Source: Flavobacteriaceae bacterium PS02338 (GTDB lineage: Bacteria > Bacteroidota > Bacteroidia > Sphingobacteriales > Sphingobacteriaceae). From it: a stretch of 64,000 nucleotides of DNA. A model generated the notes under the pieces. That model was not told the origin of the DNA, did not search any database, and saw only the letters and a program-made list of their open reading frames with translations. Shown piece after piece: positions 54,355 to 64,000 of the stretch. The translations under genes and the position numbers were made by a program. Within the stretch, counting starts at the first letter, position 1. Every line of letters starts with the position of its first letter. The DNA lies in NCBI GenBank assembly GCA_029959615.1, contig JASCOD010000005.1, positions 310,001 to 374,000 on the forward strand. The letters are read 5' to 3'.

Positions 54355-55575
54355 ATGGTCGAAGAAAAAAGACATATAGCAATTGTTACTAATACCCATC
54401 TTTGTAATAATCCACGTTTGGTTAAGGAAATAGAAACATTAAACAAGATAGCGTTAATAACTGTTTTTTTTTTTCAATTTGACAAAGAGAAGAAAAAATT
54501 TGACTGCGAGATAATAGATCAGTTTAGTGAAGTGAGGTTTATCTCTGTTGACTGGACAAGAAAGTACAACCCTGAAAGAGTATTTTACACCTTAATCTCT
54601 AAATTACTAAAATATATTTATACAATTTTACACATTAACATCTGGCCCGAGCAACAACTTTGGACAGGAAATTTTATGCTCTTTCAAAAATTAAATAAAA
54701 CTAAAGCCGATTTGTACCATGGCCATAATCTTGGCACATTAGCAGGAGTAGTGAAAGTGGCAAAGAGGATGAACGTTAAGTGTAGTTTCGATGCAGAGGA
54801 TTTTCATAGAGGAGAATACACCCGTCAAAACGTCAATCAACAAAATACTATAATAATTGAAAACAAATACATTCCAAACTTAGATCTGCTAATAAGCGCT
54901 AGTCCTTTAATCACAGGCGAGTATAAGATTTTATATCCTTCCGTTAAACATTTAACTATAAATAATTCTTTTCCGACAAATACTTATTTAAAAAAAGTCA
55001 ATATACCAAGCCTTACTGCCCCAATTAAATGTATTTGGTTTTCCCAAGTTGTTGGTTTAGACAGAGGCATACAAGACATTATTAAAGGCTTAAACCTATT
55101 AAAGAAAAAAAAAATCCAATTGGATATCATTGGAGCCGTAAGTACTAAAACTATGAACTATTTATCAAAATTTAATACAAATACTAATCTGGAAATAAAT
55201 TTTATGGGTATACTATCCACGAAGGAATTAGATTTAAATCTAGTGAATTATGACATAGGTTTCGCCTCGGAAACTCCTTTAAATTATAATAGAGAGATCT
55301 GTTTAACGAATAAGATATTCCAATATATGAATGCCGGTTTGGCAATTTTAGCAACAGATACAAATGCTCAAATAAAATTTTCAAAAGACACAGGTATTGG
55401 ACAAATCTATAAGAGAGGAGACTACAAACAGCTATCATTAATAGTAAGCCGATTAATAGAGAACCCTGAAATTCTTTATAAAGCAAAAAGTAGTACGGCA
55501 TCTAATTCAAAAAATTATTCGTGGGAAGTTGAAAGTTTAAAATTAAAAAACTGCTTTAATGAACTCAAATCGTAA
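54355..55575 (+). CDS. glycosyltransferase, GT-B fold
   Basis: 406 residues. AIVTNTHLCNNPRLVKEIETL at the start (first 20: AIVTNTHLCNNPRLVKEIET), YHGHNLGTLAGVVKVAK, FDAEDFHRGEY and the donor part NYDIGFASETPL...LTNKIFQYMNAGLAILATD. It lacks a clean E-x7-E motif but the donor-domain layout fits GT-B enzymes. It overlaps the next gene by 17 bases. Substrates unknown. Confidence 0.8.
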   Translation: MVEEKRHIAIVTNTHLCNNPRLVKEIETLNKIALITVFFFQFDKEKKKFDCEIIDQFSEVRFISVDWTRKYNPERVFYTLISKLLKYIYTILHINIWPEQQLWTGNFMLFQKLNKTKADLYHGHNLGTLAGVVKVAKRMNVKCSFDAEDFHRGEYTRQNVNQQNTIIIENKYIPNLDLLISASPLITGEYKILYPSVKHLTINNSFPTNTYLKKVNIPSLTAPIKCIWFSQVVGLDRGIQDIIKGLNLLKKKKIQLDIIGAVSTKTMNYLSKFNTNTNLEINFMGILSTKELDLNLVNYDIGFASETPLNYNREICLTNKIFQYMNAGLAILATDTNAQIKFSKDTGIGQIYKRGDYKQLSLIVSRLIENPEILYKAKSSTASNSKNYSWEVESLKLKNCFNELKS

Positions 55576-56839
55576 AATTATAATTGTATCTCCACATTTC
55601 CCGCCATCAAATTTAGCCGCTGTACATAGAACAAGGTTATTTGCGCAACATCTACCTACATTCGGGTGGGAACCTACTATAGTTACTATACATGAGAAGT
55701 TTTATGAAGAGCAGTTAGATTATAACCTAGAAAAACTATTGCCTTCACATTTACGAGTAGTCAAAACAAAAGCATTTTCAACTAAGCCTATCCGATTAAT
55801 TGGCGATATTGGCATTAGAGGCTTCTATCAAATGTACAAATCTATTTTAACGATAATCAAAGTTGAAAAAATAGATTTTCTATATATACCTATTCCTTCG
55901 CATTTTGCGGCATTGTTAGGCAGATTAGTACATCAGAAAACTGGAGTAAAATATGGCATAGACTATATAGATCCTTGGGTACACCGTTGGCCAGGTACAG
56001 AAAAGAAATTTTCAAAGCATTGGTGGAGTATGAAATTAGCTGATTTTTTAGAACCATTGGCCGTTAAAAAAGCTAGTTTAATTACAGGAGTGGCAGAAGG
56101 GTATTATAAAAGTGTATTTGATAGAAATCCGCATCTTTACAAAACCTGCTTAAGTGTGTCGATGCCTTATGGAGGAGAGGAAAAAGATGTAGCAATCTTA
56201 AAAACATTAAATTTAAAACCTTATTTGTTTGAAAAAAAAGTGGGGAAATTAGATTTTGTTTACGGTGGTGCCATGCTTCCTAAAGCCTTTGAACCATTGG
56301 AAATGATTATGAAGGCGATCTCCCAACAAAAAGAACAGTTTAATAATATCAGAATACATTTCATAGGTTCGGGCAAATCTGCCAATGATGCTAATGGTTA
56401 TAATATTAAAGAAATGGCCATAAAATATGGATTATGGCAAACTGTTTTTTTTGAGTATCCTAAACGTATTCCATATTTAGATGTATTAACTCATTTAAAT
56501 TCGGGTGATGGCGCATTCATATTGGGTAGTACTGAACCTCACTACACACCTTCGAAAGTTTATCAGGCAATTTTAAGCGAAAAACCAATATTTGCTATAC
56601 TGCATCAAAACAGCTCAGCATGTAATGTTATACTTAACAATAAAGTAGGAATATTATTAAGTTTCGATGGTGAACAGGCTCTGGACACAATTTATAAGCA
56701 ATTTACGCTAGAATGGAATAAATACCTTTCATTTATAAGTACCTATCAACATTGTAAAAAAAACTTACAAGGACTTGAAAAATATTCAGCAAATAATGTG
56801 ACTGAAACTCTGGCGAGATATCTAAATAAGATAAAATGA
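55559..56839 (+). CDS. glycosyltransferase, GT-B fold
   Basis: 426 residues. IIIVSPHFPPSNLAAVHRTR is the typical N-terminal strand-loop of WbuB-like GT4 enzymes. YGIDYIDPWVHRWP, then YGGAMLPKAFEPLEMIMKAI and YTPSKVYQAILSEKPIFAIL. It ends in ATGA shared with the next gene (4-base overlap). Specificity unknown. Confidence 0.82.
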   Translation: MNSNRKIIIVSPHFPPSNLAAVHRTRLFAQHLPTFGWEPTIVTIHEKFYEEQLDYNLEKLLPSHLRVVKTKAFSTKPIRLIGDIGIRGFYQMYKSILTIIKVEKIDFLYIPIPSHFAALLGRLVHQKTGVKYGIDYIDPWVHRWPGTEKKFSKHWWSMKLADFLEPLAVKKASLITGVAEGYYKSVFDRNPHLYKTCLSVSMPYGGEEKDVAILKTLNLKPYLFEKKVGKLDFVYGGAMLPKAFEPLEMIMKAISQQKEQFNNIRIHFIGSGKSANDANGYNIKEMAIKYGLWQTVFFEYPKRIPYLDVLTHLNSGDGAFILGSTEPHYTPSKVYQAILSEKPIFAILHQNSSACNVILNNKVGILLSFDGEQALDTIYKQFTLEWNKYLSFISTYQHCKKNLQGLEKYSANNVTETLARYLNKIK

Positions 56840-58026
56840 AAAAACTTGCCGTCATAATTACTCATCCTATACAGTATTACGTACCTGTTTTTCAGTTATT
56901 GGCGAAGGAATGTCAACTAAAGGTATTCTATACTTGGGGGGAAGGTTGGATTTTAAACAGATACGACCCCGGTTTTGGAAAAAATATTGAATGGGATATT
57001 CCACTATTGGATGGATACGCGTATGAATTTATAGAAAATACGGCAAAAGAGCCAGGTTCTCATCACAAGGCTGGTATTATAAATCCAAAACTTATAGAGA
57101 GCATAATCAACTTTCAACCAAATGCCATATTAGTACACGGATACGCGTACGATAGCCATCTTAAGTTACTACGATATTTTAAAGGTAAAACTCCCGTTTG
57201 GTTTCGCGGCGATTCAACCTTGCTGGATGAAAAATTTGGAATTAAGTCAATTTTAAAAACTATTTACTTAAGATGGGTTTATAAACATATTGATAAAGCA
57301 TTCTATGTAGGTACAAGGAACAAATCCTACTTCCTAAAGTATGGACTAAAAGAAGAACAATTAAAGTTTGTTCCACATGCAATAGATAATAAACGCTTTT
57401 CTGAGAACAGGTATGAAGAGGTAAAGAAGCTAAAAAGAAGTCTTAATATTGGTATTAAAGACATCACCATTCTTTTTGCTGGAAAATTAGAACTTAAGAA
57501 AGATCCTACTATACTACTAGATGCATTTATTAAGACTTTAACAAGAAGCCATATAAAGGAATCTGAACAACAGATAGAGAAAGTTCACCTAATTTTCGTA
57601 GGAAATGGCCCTCTAGAAAATGATTTAAAGATCGAAGTAACAAATTTGAAATTGAATAATGTACACTTTTTAGGCTTTCAAAATCAAACACAAATGCCCA
57701 TTATATATCAATTATGTGATATATTTTGTTTACCGTCAAAAGGACCAGGAGAAACATGGGGTCTAGCCATTAATGAGGCCATGGCTGCACATAAAGCAAT
57801 TATTGCTTCAGATAAAGTAGGGTGTGCCTTAGATTTAGTAGAAAATGGCGTCAACGGCTACGTTTTCCCTCATGGAGATATTAATAGTTTAAATGAAATA
57901 ATACTATTCTTTATAAACAATCAAGAATATTTAAAGCAATATGGTCTGCAATCAAACAAAATTATTAAAAATTGGAATTTCCAAAAACAAGTAGAAGCCA
58001 TTATCGATCAACTATATGAGTATTAA
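56836..58026 (+). CDS. family 4 glycosyltransferase
   Basis: 396 residues. VIITHPIQYYVPVFQLLAKE, WFRGDSTLLDEK, ILFAGKLELKKDPTILLDAF and LPSKGPGETWGLAINEAMA. The THPIQY start is typical for several capsule-locus GT4 enzymes. It overlaps the next gene by 11 bases. Confidence 0.87.
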   Translation: MKKLAVIITHPIQYYVPVFQLLAKECQLKVFYTWGEGWILNRYDPGFGKNIEWDIPLLDGYAYEFIENTAKEPGSHHKAGIINPKLIESIINFQPNAILVHGYAYDSHLKLLRYFKGKTPVWFRGDSTLLDEKFGIKSILKTIYLRWVYKHIDKAFYVGTRNKSYFLKYGLKEEQLKFVPHAIDNKRFSENRYEEVKKLKRSLNIGIKDITILFAGKLELKKDPTILLDAFIKTLTRSHIKESEQQIEKVHLIFVGNGPLENDLKIEVTNLKLNNVHFLGFQNQTQMPIIYQLCDIFCLPSKGPGETWGLAINEAMAAHKAIIASDKVGCALDLVENGVNGYVFPHGDINSLNEIILFFINNQEYLKQYGLQSNKIIKNWNFQKQVEAIIDQLYEY

Positions 58027-59122
58027 AAAGCATATTTTGTTTATGATTGGGGGCAGTTATGTCGCTGGGGCTGAAATAACAAATCTAAATTTAATACGGG
58101 ATTTACACCAACAAGGCTATGGAGTATTAGTTGTTGTTAACGGCTGGAATGATGGTGATTTTATTAAAAGGCTTAGTCAATATGAAATTCCTTATAGAAG
58201 CATTAAATTAGGTTTTATATATATTACCAAGCCTTTATGGACACTAGACAGCCTTATTCACTATCCGAAAGCTATTTTTCAATTACAGAAAATTCTAAAA
58301 AAATTTAACCCAGATTTTATATTCCATGCGAGCTATAGAAGTTTTTTAATGAGCTACCCTCTAATTAGAGGGTATAAAAATATTTATCGAGAACATAATA
58401 ACCCTACAATCAATAATAAAAATTATAAGCTATACCATTTCTTAGAAAAACGGATTACTTATTTTATTTGCCCAAGCGAAACAGTAAAGCAAACATTACT
58501 TAATTTTTCAATTCCATTAACTAAAATCCAAGTTATTCCTAGTCCTATTGATCCAGAATTTACTAGGTTTAATTTTCGAATTGATGATTCTAGAAGAGAG
58601 GTTACAAATGTAGGTATTATAGGCCAAATACATTCGGAAAAAGGTTTCGATTTTTTATTTAATGAGCTAGTTAAAGTAAAAAATGATTTTAAATTATTCA
58701 TTTATGGTAATGACACAAATGATTATGCTAAATCTTTAAAAGAAAATCTGCCGAAAGAAATTTTGGATAAGGTTAAATGGATGGGTTATGTAAAAAACAG
58801 ACTAGAAATATATCAACACTTGGATATAGTTATTTTTCCAAGTTTATCCGAATCTTTCGGTAGAATTATCATCGAAGCTGGTGCGTTTGGCATACCCACG
58901 ATTGCCTCCGACATTAGCTGCTTTAAGGAAATCATAAAACATGGTGAAACAGGTCTAATGTTTAAACTTACAGACACTTCAGAGCTAACATCATATTTGG
59001 AACAATTATTATCGAATGATCTTAAGAGAAAGAAAATGGGCGAAAATGCTCGAACTTATGTATTAAATAACTTCACCTCTCAAAAATGCACAGAAAAATT
59101 CGAAGTTTTATTAAAGTATTGA
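58016..59122 (+). CDS. family 4 glycosyltransferase
   Basis: 368 residues. FMIGGSYVAGAEITNLNLI, VGIIGQIHSEKGFDFLFNEL and FPSLSESFGRIIIEAGAFG (E-x7-E). AGAE near the N-terminus is the acceptor loop common to this group. Specificity unknown. A 121-base AT-rich spacer without an evident signal follows. Confidence 0.87.
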   Translation: MSIKKHILFMIGGSYVAGAEITNLNLIRDLHQQGYGVLVVVNGWNDGDFIKRLSQYEIPYRSIKLGFIYITKPLWTLDSLIHYPKAIFQLQKILKKFNPDFIFHASYRSFLMSYPLIRGYKNIYREHNNPTINNKNYKLYHFLEKRITYFICPSETVKQTLLNFSIPLTKIQVIPSPIDPEFTRFNFRIDDSRREVTNVGIIGQIHSEKGFDFLFNELVKVKNDFKLFIYGNDTNDYAKSLKENLPKEILDKVKWMGYVKNRLEIYQHLDIVIFPSLSESFGRIIIEAGAFGIPTIASDISCFKEIIKHGETGLMFKLTDTSELTSYLEQLLSNDLKRKKMGENARTYVLNNFTSQKCTEKFEVLLKY

Positions 59123-59243
59123 TATCTACACAGAGTGCAGATACTGATCTTTAATCATAGAGAAATTCAATTATAGAGAATAACTTAAAATTAGATCTCT
59201 CAAAAAAAATCTAATTTTGGAACATAAAAACAGAGAAGTTTGA

Positions 59244-60635
59244 ATGACAGATATACTCGCCTTACCAAATAAATCCATTTTAAATAAAGTTAATATTGGA
59301 ATTAGCATAATGCTAATATTGTTCTTGATTTTTGGATCTGGCAAAAATATATTAGAGTTATTGTTTTCATTCGCTTGTTTTGCAATCATATCCAATTTTT
59401 TTTTAATCAGACAACCTGTAATTTTCTTTACTCTTACATACCACGCCTTGCAAGCGACAGTTAAAGTCTTTTATGCTGAATTTAATAACACTACCCTAAA
59501 TTCATTTACTAAATATAATGTAAACGCAGATTTAGCAGAAGTGTTGAGATTAAGCTGTACTGGCTTAATTTTAATGAGTTTAGCCATAGCACTTTTTCTA
59601 CCTAAACACTTTTTTCCAACAAGAACCATCCGTTTTAATATAAAAAAACTATTTATAGTTTACGGAGGGTTTATATTGGTAGAGCTAATTGCAAGAAATA
59701 TAGGCCAGCTAGGTGGAATTTATCAACTAGTACAAAAAATGGCTGTTATTAAATGGGGTATATTATTCTTAATTACTTACACAAGTATACAGCAAAAAAA
59801 AAATGTTTATTTTATATCAATTATTTTATTCGAAATTCTAGTAGGTATTTTGTCCTACTTTTCTACATTTAAGAGTGCACTATTTGTAGCAATTATATCG
59901 CTACTCATCTTAGGTTTTCATTACTTCAAAATAAAACTAAAATATTTCATCGCATTAGTGAGTATAAGTCTATTACTAATATTTACTTGGCAAACTATCA
60001 AGGAAGATTACAGAATGTTTTTATCCGCTGGTGAAAGAAGTCAAAATGTCAACGTAAATTTCGAAGATGCTTACGATAAAATTTTCAATTTGGTCAAAGA
60101 CAATTCTTCCAGCGCTGAGACTACTCTTGATAAAACAATAGATAGAATTTCCTATATAGATTTTTTTGCTGAATCCGTAAGTTATATTCCAAATGAAAAA
60201 CCACATACCAATGGAACAGTCTGGCTGGAAAGTGTTATGCATATCTTAAAACCAAGGCTATTTTTTCCAGATAAAAAATCTATTGACGATTCACAAAAAA
60301 CAATGGAGTTTACCGGTCTATTATTAGCTGATGCCGAACAAGGTACGTCGATTAGTTTAGGCTATATGGCCGAGAGTTATGTTGATTTTGGAAAATATTT
60401 CTTCGTTATCCCCATCATTTTGTTAGGGCTACTGATCGGTTGGCTTTTTAATAAATTATTTGAAAGTAAAATTGACAATCTCTATTGCTGGGCTTTTTCC
60501 ATACCTTTCTATTTTCAGTTCTATGGTTTTGAGATGGCTTCAGAAAAAGTATTGGGATCAATCATTACCTATGCCATCGTCGTGTGCACTATCGTCAAAT
60601 TTGGAAAAAACCAAATAAAATGGCTTGAAAAGTAA
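59244..60635 (+). CDS. Wzy-like oligosaccharide repeat-unit polymerase
   Basis: 463 residues with about eleven membrane segments and a large extracytoplasmic loop (about 255-355). The loop contains WLESVMHILKPRLFFPDKK and GTSISLGYMAESYVDFG, as found in O-antigen polymerases. It should join repeat units at the periplasmic side. A Wzy normally works with a Wzx flippase, but none is visible in the window and a Wzm/Wzt exporter is present instead. An O-antigen ligase is a less likely alternative. Confidence 0.75.
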   Translation: MTDILALPNKSILNKVNIGISIMLILFLIFGSGKNILELLFSFACFAIISNFFLIRQPVIFFTLTYHALQATVKVFYAEFNNTTLNSFTKYNVNADLAEVLRLSCTGLILMSLAIALFLPKHFFPTRTIRFNIKKLFIVYGGFILVELIARNIGQLGGIYQLVQKMAVIKWGILFLITYTSIQQKKNVYFISIILFEILVGILSYFSTFKSALFVAIISLLILGFHYFKIKLKYFIALVSISLLLIFTWQTIKEDYRMFLSAGERSQNVNVNFEDAYDKIFNLVKDNSSSAETTLDKTIDRISYIDFFAESVSYIPNEKPHTNGTVWLESVMHILKPRLFFPDKKSIDDSQKTMEFTGLLLADAEQGTSISLGYMAESYVDFGKYFFVIPIILLGLLIGWLFNKLFESKIDNLYCWAFSIPFYFQFYGFEMASEKVLGSIITYAIVVCTIVKFGKNQIKWLEK

Positions 60636-60672
60636 TTCTGAGGTATTTATCTAAATCTTATTTCTATTTAAC

Positions 60673-61674
60673 GTGTATACTAATAAAGATAGAAACAACC
60701 ACAACCATCTACTAGACAGCTTCAAGTTTTTAGCGGCCTTTGCAGTAATGCATTTGCATACCACTTTGGGTAATGTTGGTGAAGAATGGAGTACGGTTAT
60801 TCGTTTGGCCTGTAGATGGGCAGTTCCCTTTTTCTTTTTGAGTTCGGGTTACTATTTAGCTAAAAAACATCAAAGATCGGCAATCACAATTATCTCTATC
60901 AAAGGTAATTTGGTTAACCTTATCGGTATTTTCTTGATTGCTAATCTCGTTTATATCGCTTATGCCATTTCCTCAGGGTATATTTGGTTTCATAACGATG
61001 TTAAATACCTATGGATAGGCAGTTTTTGGCATCTGTGGTTTATAGGGTCTATGATTTTCGCTTACCTCCTCATTTGGTTTGTAGACGAAGTTTGGGGCAG
61101 AAATGTACTTTATATTCTCGGTTTCCTCACCTTATTAGCCTGTATTACGATTTCTGCCTTTTCCCCTCGACTCCCTTTGCCAATTAACTACACAGAAATA
61201 CCGAGATTTATGAGTGGTTTTGCTTTTATGGTAGTAGGCATTTTTTTGGCTAGATTAGATTTACAAAAATTTAACAGACCTTTCATTATTACTTTATTGA
61301 TCCTAGCCATACCGATCACCTATATAGAAATATACCTAGGCAACGATCATTTTCGTCGTTACGATATAGAATTGAGCATAGGTATTTCTTTAATCGCAAT
61401 TTCCATCTTTATTTTAAGTCATATTTTTACCGTTAGCAAAAATAAACTAAGCACTATTGGTAAACGACATTCGCTATTTATCTACTTATACCATGTACTG
61501 ATTTTCAAGATTTTAATTAAGGTATTTACGGTATTCAATATAAACCCAAAACAGTTTTATATCTTTTTCCCAATATTCGCTTTAATCATCTTGTTAGGAA
61601 CAGTTTACATTTTAGAGAAAAAATTTGGAAGGGTTTTTGATTTGTTGAATGGAAAGCTAAAAGGTAATAGTTAA
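60673..61674 (+). CDS. acyltransferase-3 family membrane protein
   Basis: 333 residues from GTG at 60673. About ten membrane segments. LLDSFKFLAAFAVMHLHT carries the conserved His near the first helix; RWAVPFFFLSSGYYL follows. Family members transfer acetyl or other acyl groups to exported glycans or lipids. It is the last gene of the polysaccharide locus. No terminator is obvious after it. Confidence 0.88.
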   Translation: MYTNKDRNNHNHLLDSFKFLAAFAVMHLHTTLGNVGEEWSTVIRLACRWAVPFFFLSSGYYLAKKHQRSAITIISIKGNLVNLIGIFLIANLVYIAYAISSGYIWFHNDVKYLWIGSFWHLWFIGSMIFAYLLIWFVDEVWGRNVLYILGFLTLLACITISAFSPRLPLPINYTEIPRFMSGFAFMVVGIFLARLDLQKFNRPFIITLLILAIPITYIEIYLGNDHFRRYDIELSIGISLIAISIFILSHIFTVSKNKLSTIGKRHSLFIYLYHVLIFKILIKVFTVFNINPKQFYIFFPIFALIILLGTVYILEKKFGRVFDLLNGKLKGNS

Positions 61675-61761
61675 TGATTAATTGTTAATGAGTACGAGCA
61701 ACGAAAGACGAAGAACGAAAAACAAGCAACAACCAACGAAAAACAAATAACGAGCAACGAC
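61675..61761. repeat. purine-rich 'acgaaaaacaa' repetitive spacer
   Basis: The spacer before the peptidase gene consists of repeated acgagcaacgaaagacgaag and acgaaaaacaa-like words, directly up to the ATG. It contains very little T. Function unknown; similar simple spacers occur elsewhere in the window (near 41605 and 63475). Confidence 0.55.
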
Positions 61762-63471
61762 ATGAATACAATTATAAAAAAACAGCGTACCTATATACCG
61801 CAAAACCTCGAAATTAAATGGGAAAACCTAGCTCCTATTTTTGAAGAATTACAGCATAGAAGTATTAACAGCGCTAATGAACTAGAACAGTGGCTTAGGG
61901 ACAAAAGTGAGTTAGAGGCTGCACTAGAGGAAGATTTTGCTTGGCGCTACATCAAAATGAGCTGCGATACAGCTAACGAAAATTTAGTATCGGCTTTTCA
62001 ATATTTTGCTACGGAAATTGAACCAAAAATTGCACCTCTAGCCAATGAGCTGAATAAAAAGCTGGTAGAAAGTGCCTACGTTGACGAATTAGATCAACAA
62101 AAGTATTTTGTATACCTCCGTGCAGTTCGTAAAGCGTTAGAGCTTTTCAGAGAAGAAAACATTCCATTGTTTACCGAACTACAGGTAAAACAACAAAAGT
62201 ATCAAGGCATTACCGGTGCCATGAGTGTGACCTTGAATGGCCAAGAATATACGCTAGAACAAGCTAGCAATTTCCTTAAAGATACCGACAGAAGCGTTCG
62301 TCAACATACTTGGGAAACTATCCAAAAACGTAGGTTGGTGGATAAAGACGACCTCAACATCCTTTTTGATGAACTGGTGAAACTACGCCACCAAGTGAGT
62401 CTCAATGCTGGCTTCGAGAACTATCGTGACTATATGTTCCAAGCCTTAGGACGTTTTGATTATAGTCCAAAAGATTGTTACGACTTTGCTGAAGCTATTG
62501 AAAAGGAAATTGTTCCGATCTTAAAAGAACAGGCCGAAAAACGTGCCGCAGCTCTCCGCTTAGCCGAGCTTAAACCTTGGGATTTAGAAGTGAGCACCAC
62601 AGGTAAGCCCGCTTTAAAACCATTTCAAAATGGAGAAGAATTGATTGATAAATCAATTAGTTGCTTCAATCAAATTCATCCTTCTTTGGGAGAAAAATTA
62701 GCCGTTATGAAGGCTAATCATCTTTTTGATGTAGAAAGTCGTATGGGTAAAGCTCCAGGGGGCTATAACTATCCACTGGCCGAAACAGGTGCTCCATTTA
62801 TTTTCATGAATTCGGCCAATTCATTACGTGACCTCACTACCATGGTCCACGAAGGTGGTCACGCGATTCATACGTTTTTAACTGCAAATTTAGAACTTAA
62901 CGATTTCAAGCACTGCCCTTCAGAAGTAGCAGAATTAGCTTCGATGAGCATGGAACTGATCTCCATGGATCAATGGTCCGTATATTTTGACAAAGAGGAG
63001 GATTTGGTTAGAGCAAAGAAAGAACAATTGGTAGATGTGTTAAAAACTTTGCCATGGGTAGCCGTAATTGATCAATTCCAACATTGGATTTATACCAATC
63101 CACAGCATAATGCAGCCGATAGAGAAGAAGCTTTCAAACAGATTTATACTCGTTTTGGAGCTGGATTTGCCAATTGGACAGATTTTGAACAACAATTTGG
63201 CAACGTTTGGCAAAAGCAATTGCATTTATTTGAAGTGCCTTTTTATTACATCGAATACGCTATAGCACAATTGGGAGCTATCGCAGTTTGGAAAAATTAT
63301 AAGGAAAATCCCGCAGAAGGTTTACAGCAGTATTTAGATGCCTTAGCATTAGGTTATACTAAACCCATGAACGAAATCTATGAAACAGCGGGTATTAAGT
63401 TTGACTTCAGTGCCGAATATATCAAAGAACTGGCGAGTTTTGTGAAGGATGAGTTGGAGCAATTGGGGTAA
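61762..63471 (+). CDS. M3-family oligoendopeptidase (PepF type)
   Basis: 569 residues, typical for the family. The zinc site is MVHEGGHAIHTF (His363, Glu364, His367) with the third ligand in CPSEVAELASMSMELI. RQHTWETIQKRRLVDKDDL and the ends match M3B enzymes. It degrades short peptides, probably in the cytoplasm as no signal peptide is present. It is not part of the polysaccharide locus. Confidence 0.93.
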   Translation: MNTIIKKQRTYIPQNLEIKWENLAPIFEELQHRSINSANELEQWLRDKSELEAALEEDFAWRYIKMSCDTANENLVSAFQYFATEIEPKIAPLANELNKKLVESAYVDELDQQKYFVYLRAVRKALELFREENIPLFTELQVKQQKYQGITGAMSVTLNGQEYTLEQASNFLKDTDRSVRQHTWETIQKRRLVDKDDLNILFDELVKLRHQVSLNAGFENYRDYMFQALGRFDYSPKDCYDFAEAIEKEIVPILKEQAEKRAAALRLAELKPWDLEVSTTGKPALKPFQNGEELIDKSISCFNQIHPSLGEKLAVMKANHLFDVESRMGKAPGGYNYPLAETGAPFIFMNSANSLRDLTTMVHEGGHAIHTFLTANLELNDFKHCPSEVAELASMSMELISMDQWSVYFDKEEDLVRAKKEQLVDVLKTLPWVAVIDQFQHWIYTNPQHNAADREEAFKQIYTRFGAGFANWTDFEQQFGNVWQKQLHLFEVPFYYIEYAIAQLGAIAVWKNYKENPAEGLQQYLDALALGYTKPMNEIYETAGIKFDFSAEYIKELASFVKDELEQLG

Positions 63472-63816
63472 ATGAGTTGAAAGTTGTGAGTTAAAAGTTA
63501 AGGGGCATAAAGTTCAATTCCTCCCCCTGCCCCCTCAAAGAGGAGGATATACATACTGTAAATAGGCAATAGGTGTCTCCCTTTGGAGAGCCAGCTCCGA
63601 ATATCGGAGGAAAATCAAAGAAAGAGAAATTTATTATTGATCTAAAACCAACAATTAAGCTCAATAACTTAAATGTCCTTAGGTGTCTTAGGTGGTTTAA
63701 AAAACCACAAGTGCAAAAAAACAAACAGATCTCTCCTATCACCGAGATGACGCAGAAACATTAAAAAGAATTGCTTTTATTTTTTTAAGTTTGAAGTATC
63801 AAACAAATCATAGCGA
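63472..63816. repeat. 345-bp spacer with several dispersed repeat fragments
   Basis: It holds a gttgaaagttgtgagttaaaag stretch (63478 on; related to 4456 and 23187; longer than quoted here), ctccccctgccccctcaaag with an opposing agaggagg (63520-63547), a tccctttggagag piece, an ccttaggtgtcttaggtggt copy (63677-63697) related to the arms at 10344/10802, and agatctctcctatcaccgag (63727-63746) related to 14634. No gene is supported, though a short open frame covers part of it. Confidence 0.6.
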
Positions 63817-64000
63817 ATGCTAAAAAACTTATTTAGAAAGAAATCCGTTAGCAAAATATTAGCCGATGCCCAAAAAGGGTATGGCGACCATGAGCCTTCT
63901 TTACACAAAACCCTAGGTGTGAGAGATCTTACTGCCTTTGGAATTGCCGCGATTATCGGTGCAGGGATCTTTAGCACTATTGGTAAAGCAAGTGCTGATG
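63817..64000 (+). CDS. APC-family amino acid permease, N-terminal fragment (cut by window edge)
   Basis: 61 residues are visible from ATG at 63817: MLKNLFRKKSVSKILADAQK, then HEPSLHKTLGVRDLTAFGIA and the first membrane helix AAIIGAGIFSTIGKAS. The GAGIF-type helix-1 motif is diagnostic for amino acid permeases of the APC superfamily. The KTLGVRDL linker resembles YfnA/cationic amino acid transporters. The substrate cannot be told from this piece. Confidence 0.88.
   Translation, partial: MLKNLFRKKSVSKILADAQKGYGDHEPSLHKTLGVRDLTAFGIAAIIGAGIFSTIGKASAD

Overview
The window looks like chromosomal DNA from a Bacteroidota bacterium, most likely Sphingobacteriaceae (Pedobacter-like). The signs are an uninterrupted division/cell-wall cluster without murF or ddl, a Bacteroidota-type ParC, a 58-residue Hc1 histone-like protein, a TonB-dependent receptor, an UpxY/NusG-like antiterminator in the polysaccharide locus, a good TTG-N19-TAnnTTTG promoter, generally weak Shine-Dalgarno sequences, and AT-rich spacers full of short palindromic repeats. 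This placement is inferred; no rRNA gene is present to confirm it.

Layout. 1-4.6 kb: the 5' part of a TonB-dependent receptor (minus), an uncharacterised secreted lipoprotein (plus), then a minus-strand unit in which a TPP riboswitch precedes a PnuC-family transporter (probably thiamine-specific PnuT) followed by an acyl-CoA-dehydrogenase-like flavoprotein. 4.6-12.9 kb: parC with a small exported protein behind it, ligA, a frameshifted GxxExxY gene between inverted repeat arms, dapA, and two tandem paralogous small lipoproteins. 12.9-31.4 kb (minus): Hc1, an alpha-oxoamine synthase, and the cluster which, read in its own direction, runs mraZ-rsmH-ftsL-ftsI-murE-mraY-murD-ftsW-murG-murC-ftsQ-ftsA-ftsZ. 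mraZ is preceded by five 10-bp-phased repeats that look like MraZ boxes. 31.4-36.4 kb (minus): pgk, a GNAT acetyltransferase, gap, a WecA-like initiating transferase and a family 2 glycosyltransferase.

36.4-37.7 kb is a 1.3-kb spacer built mostly of repeats. 37.7-61.7 kb (plus) is a large surface-polysaccharide locus. It holds Wza-like export lipoprotein, Wzc-like tyrosine autokinase, UpxY-like antiterminator, AsnB-type amidotransferase, one ABC permease (Wzm) with two closely related ATPases (Wzt) carrying different C-terminal domains, a methyltransferase-like protein between the ATPases, about nine glycosyltransferases, a hexapeptide acyltransferase, a nucleotide-sugar epimerase, a Wzy-like polymerase and an acyltransferase-3 protein. 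Many genes overlap by 1-26 bases and are probably translated as coupled units. 61.8-64 kb: an M3 oligoendopeptidase and the start of an APC-family permease.

Most of the window is ordinary core genome plus a typical polysaccharide island. Points worth a second look are the TPP-riboswitch unit with its flavoprotein and possible alternative hairpins, the dual-ATPase exporter mixed with Wzy/Wza/Wzc parts, the GxxExxY gene inside inverted repeats, the phased repeats before mraZ, and the dispersed repeat families in the spacers. I saw no CRISPR array, transposase, prophage or tRNA gene.
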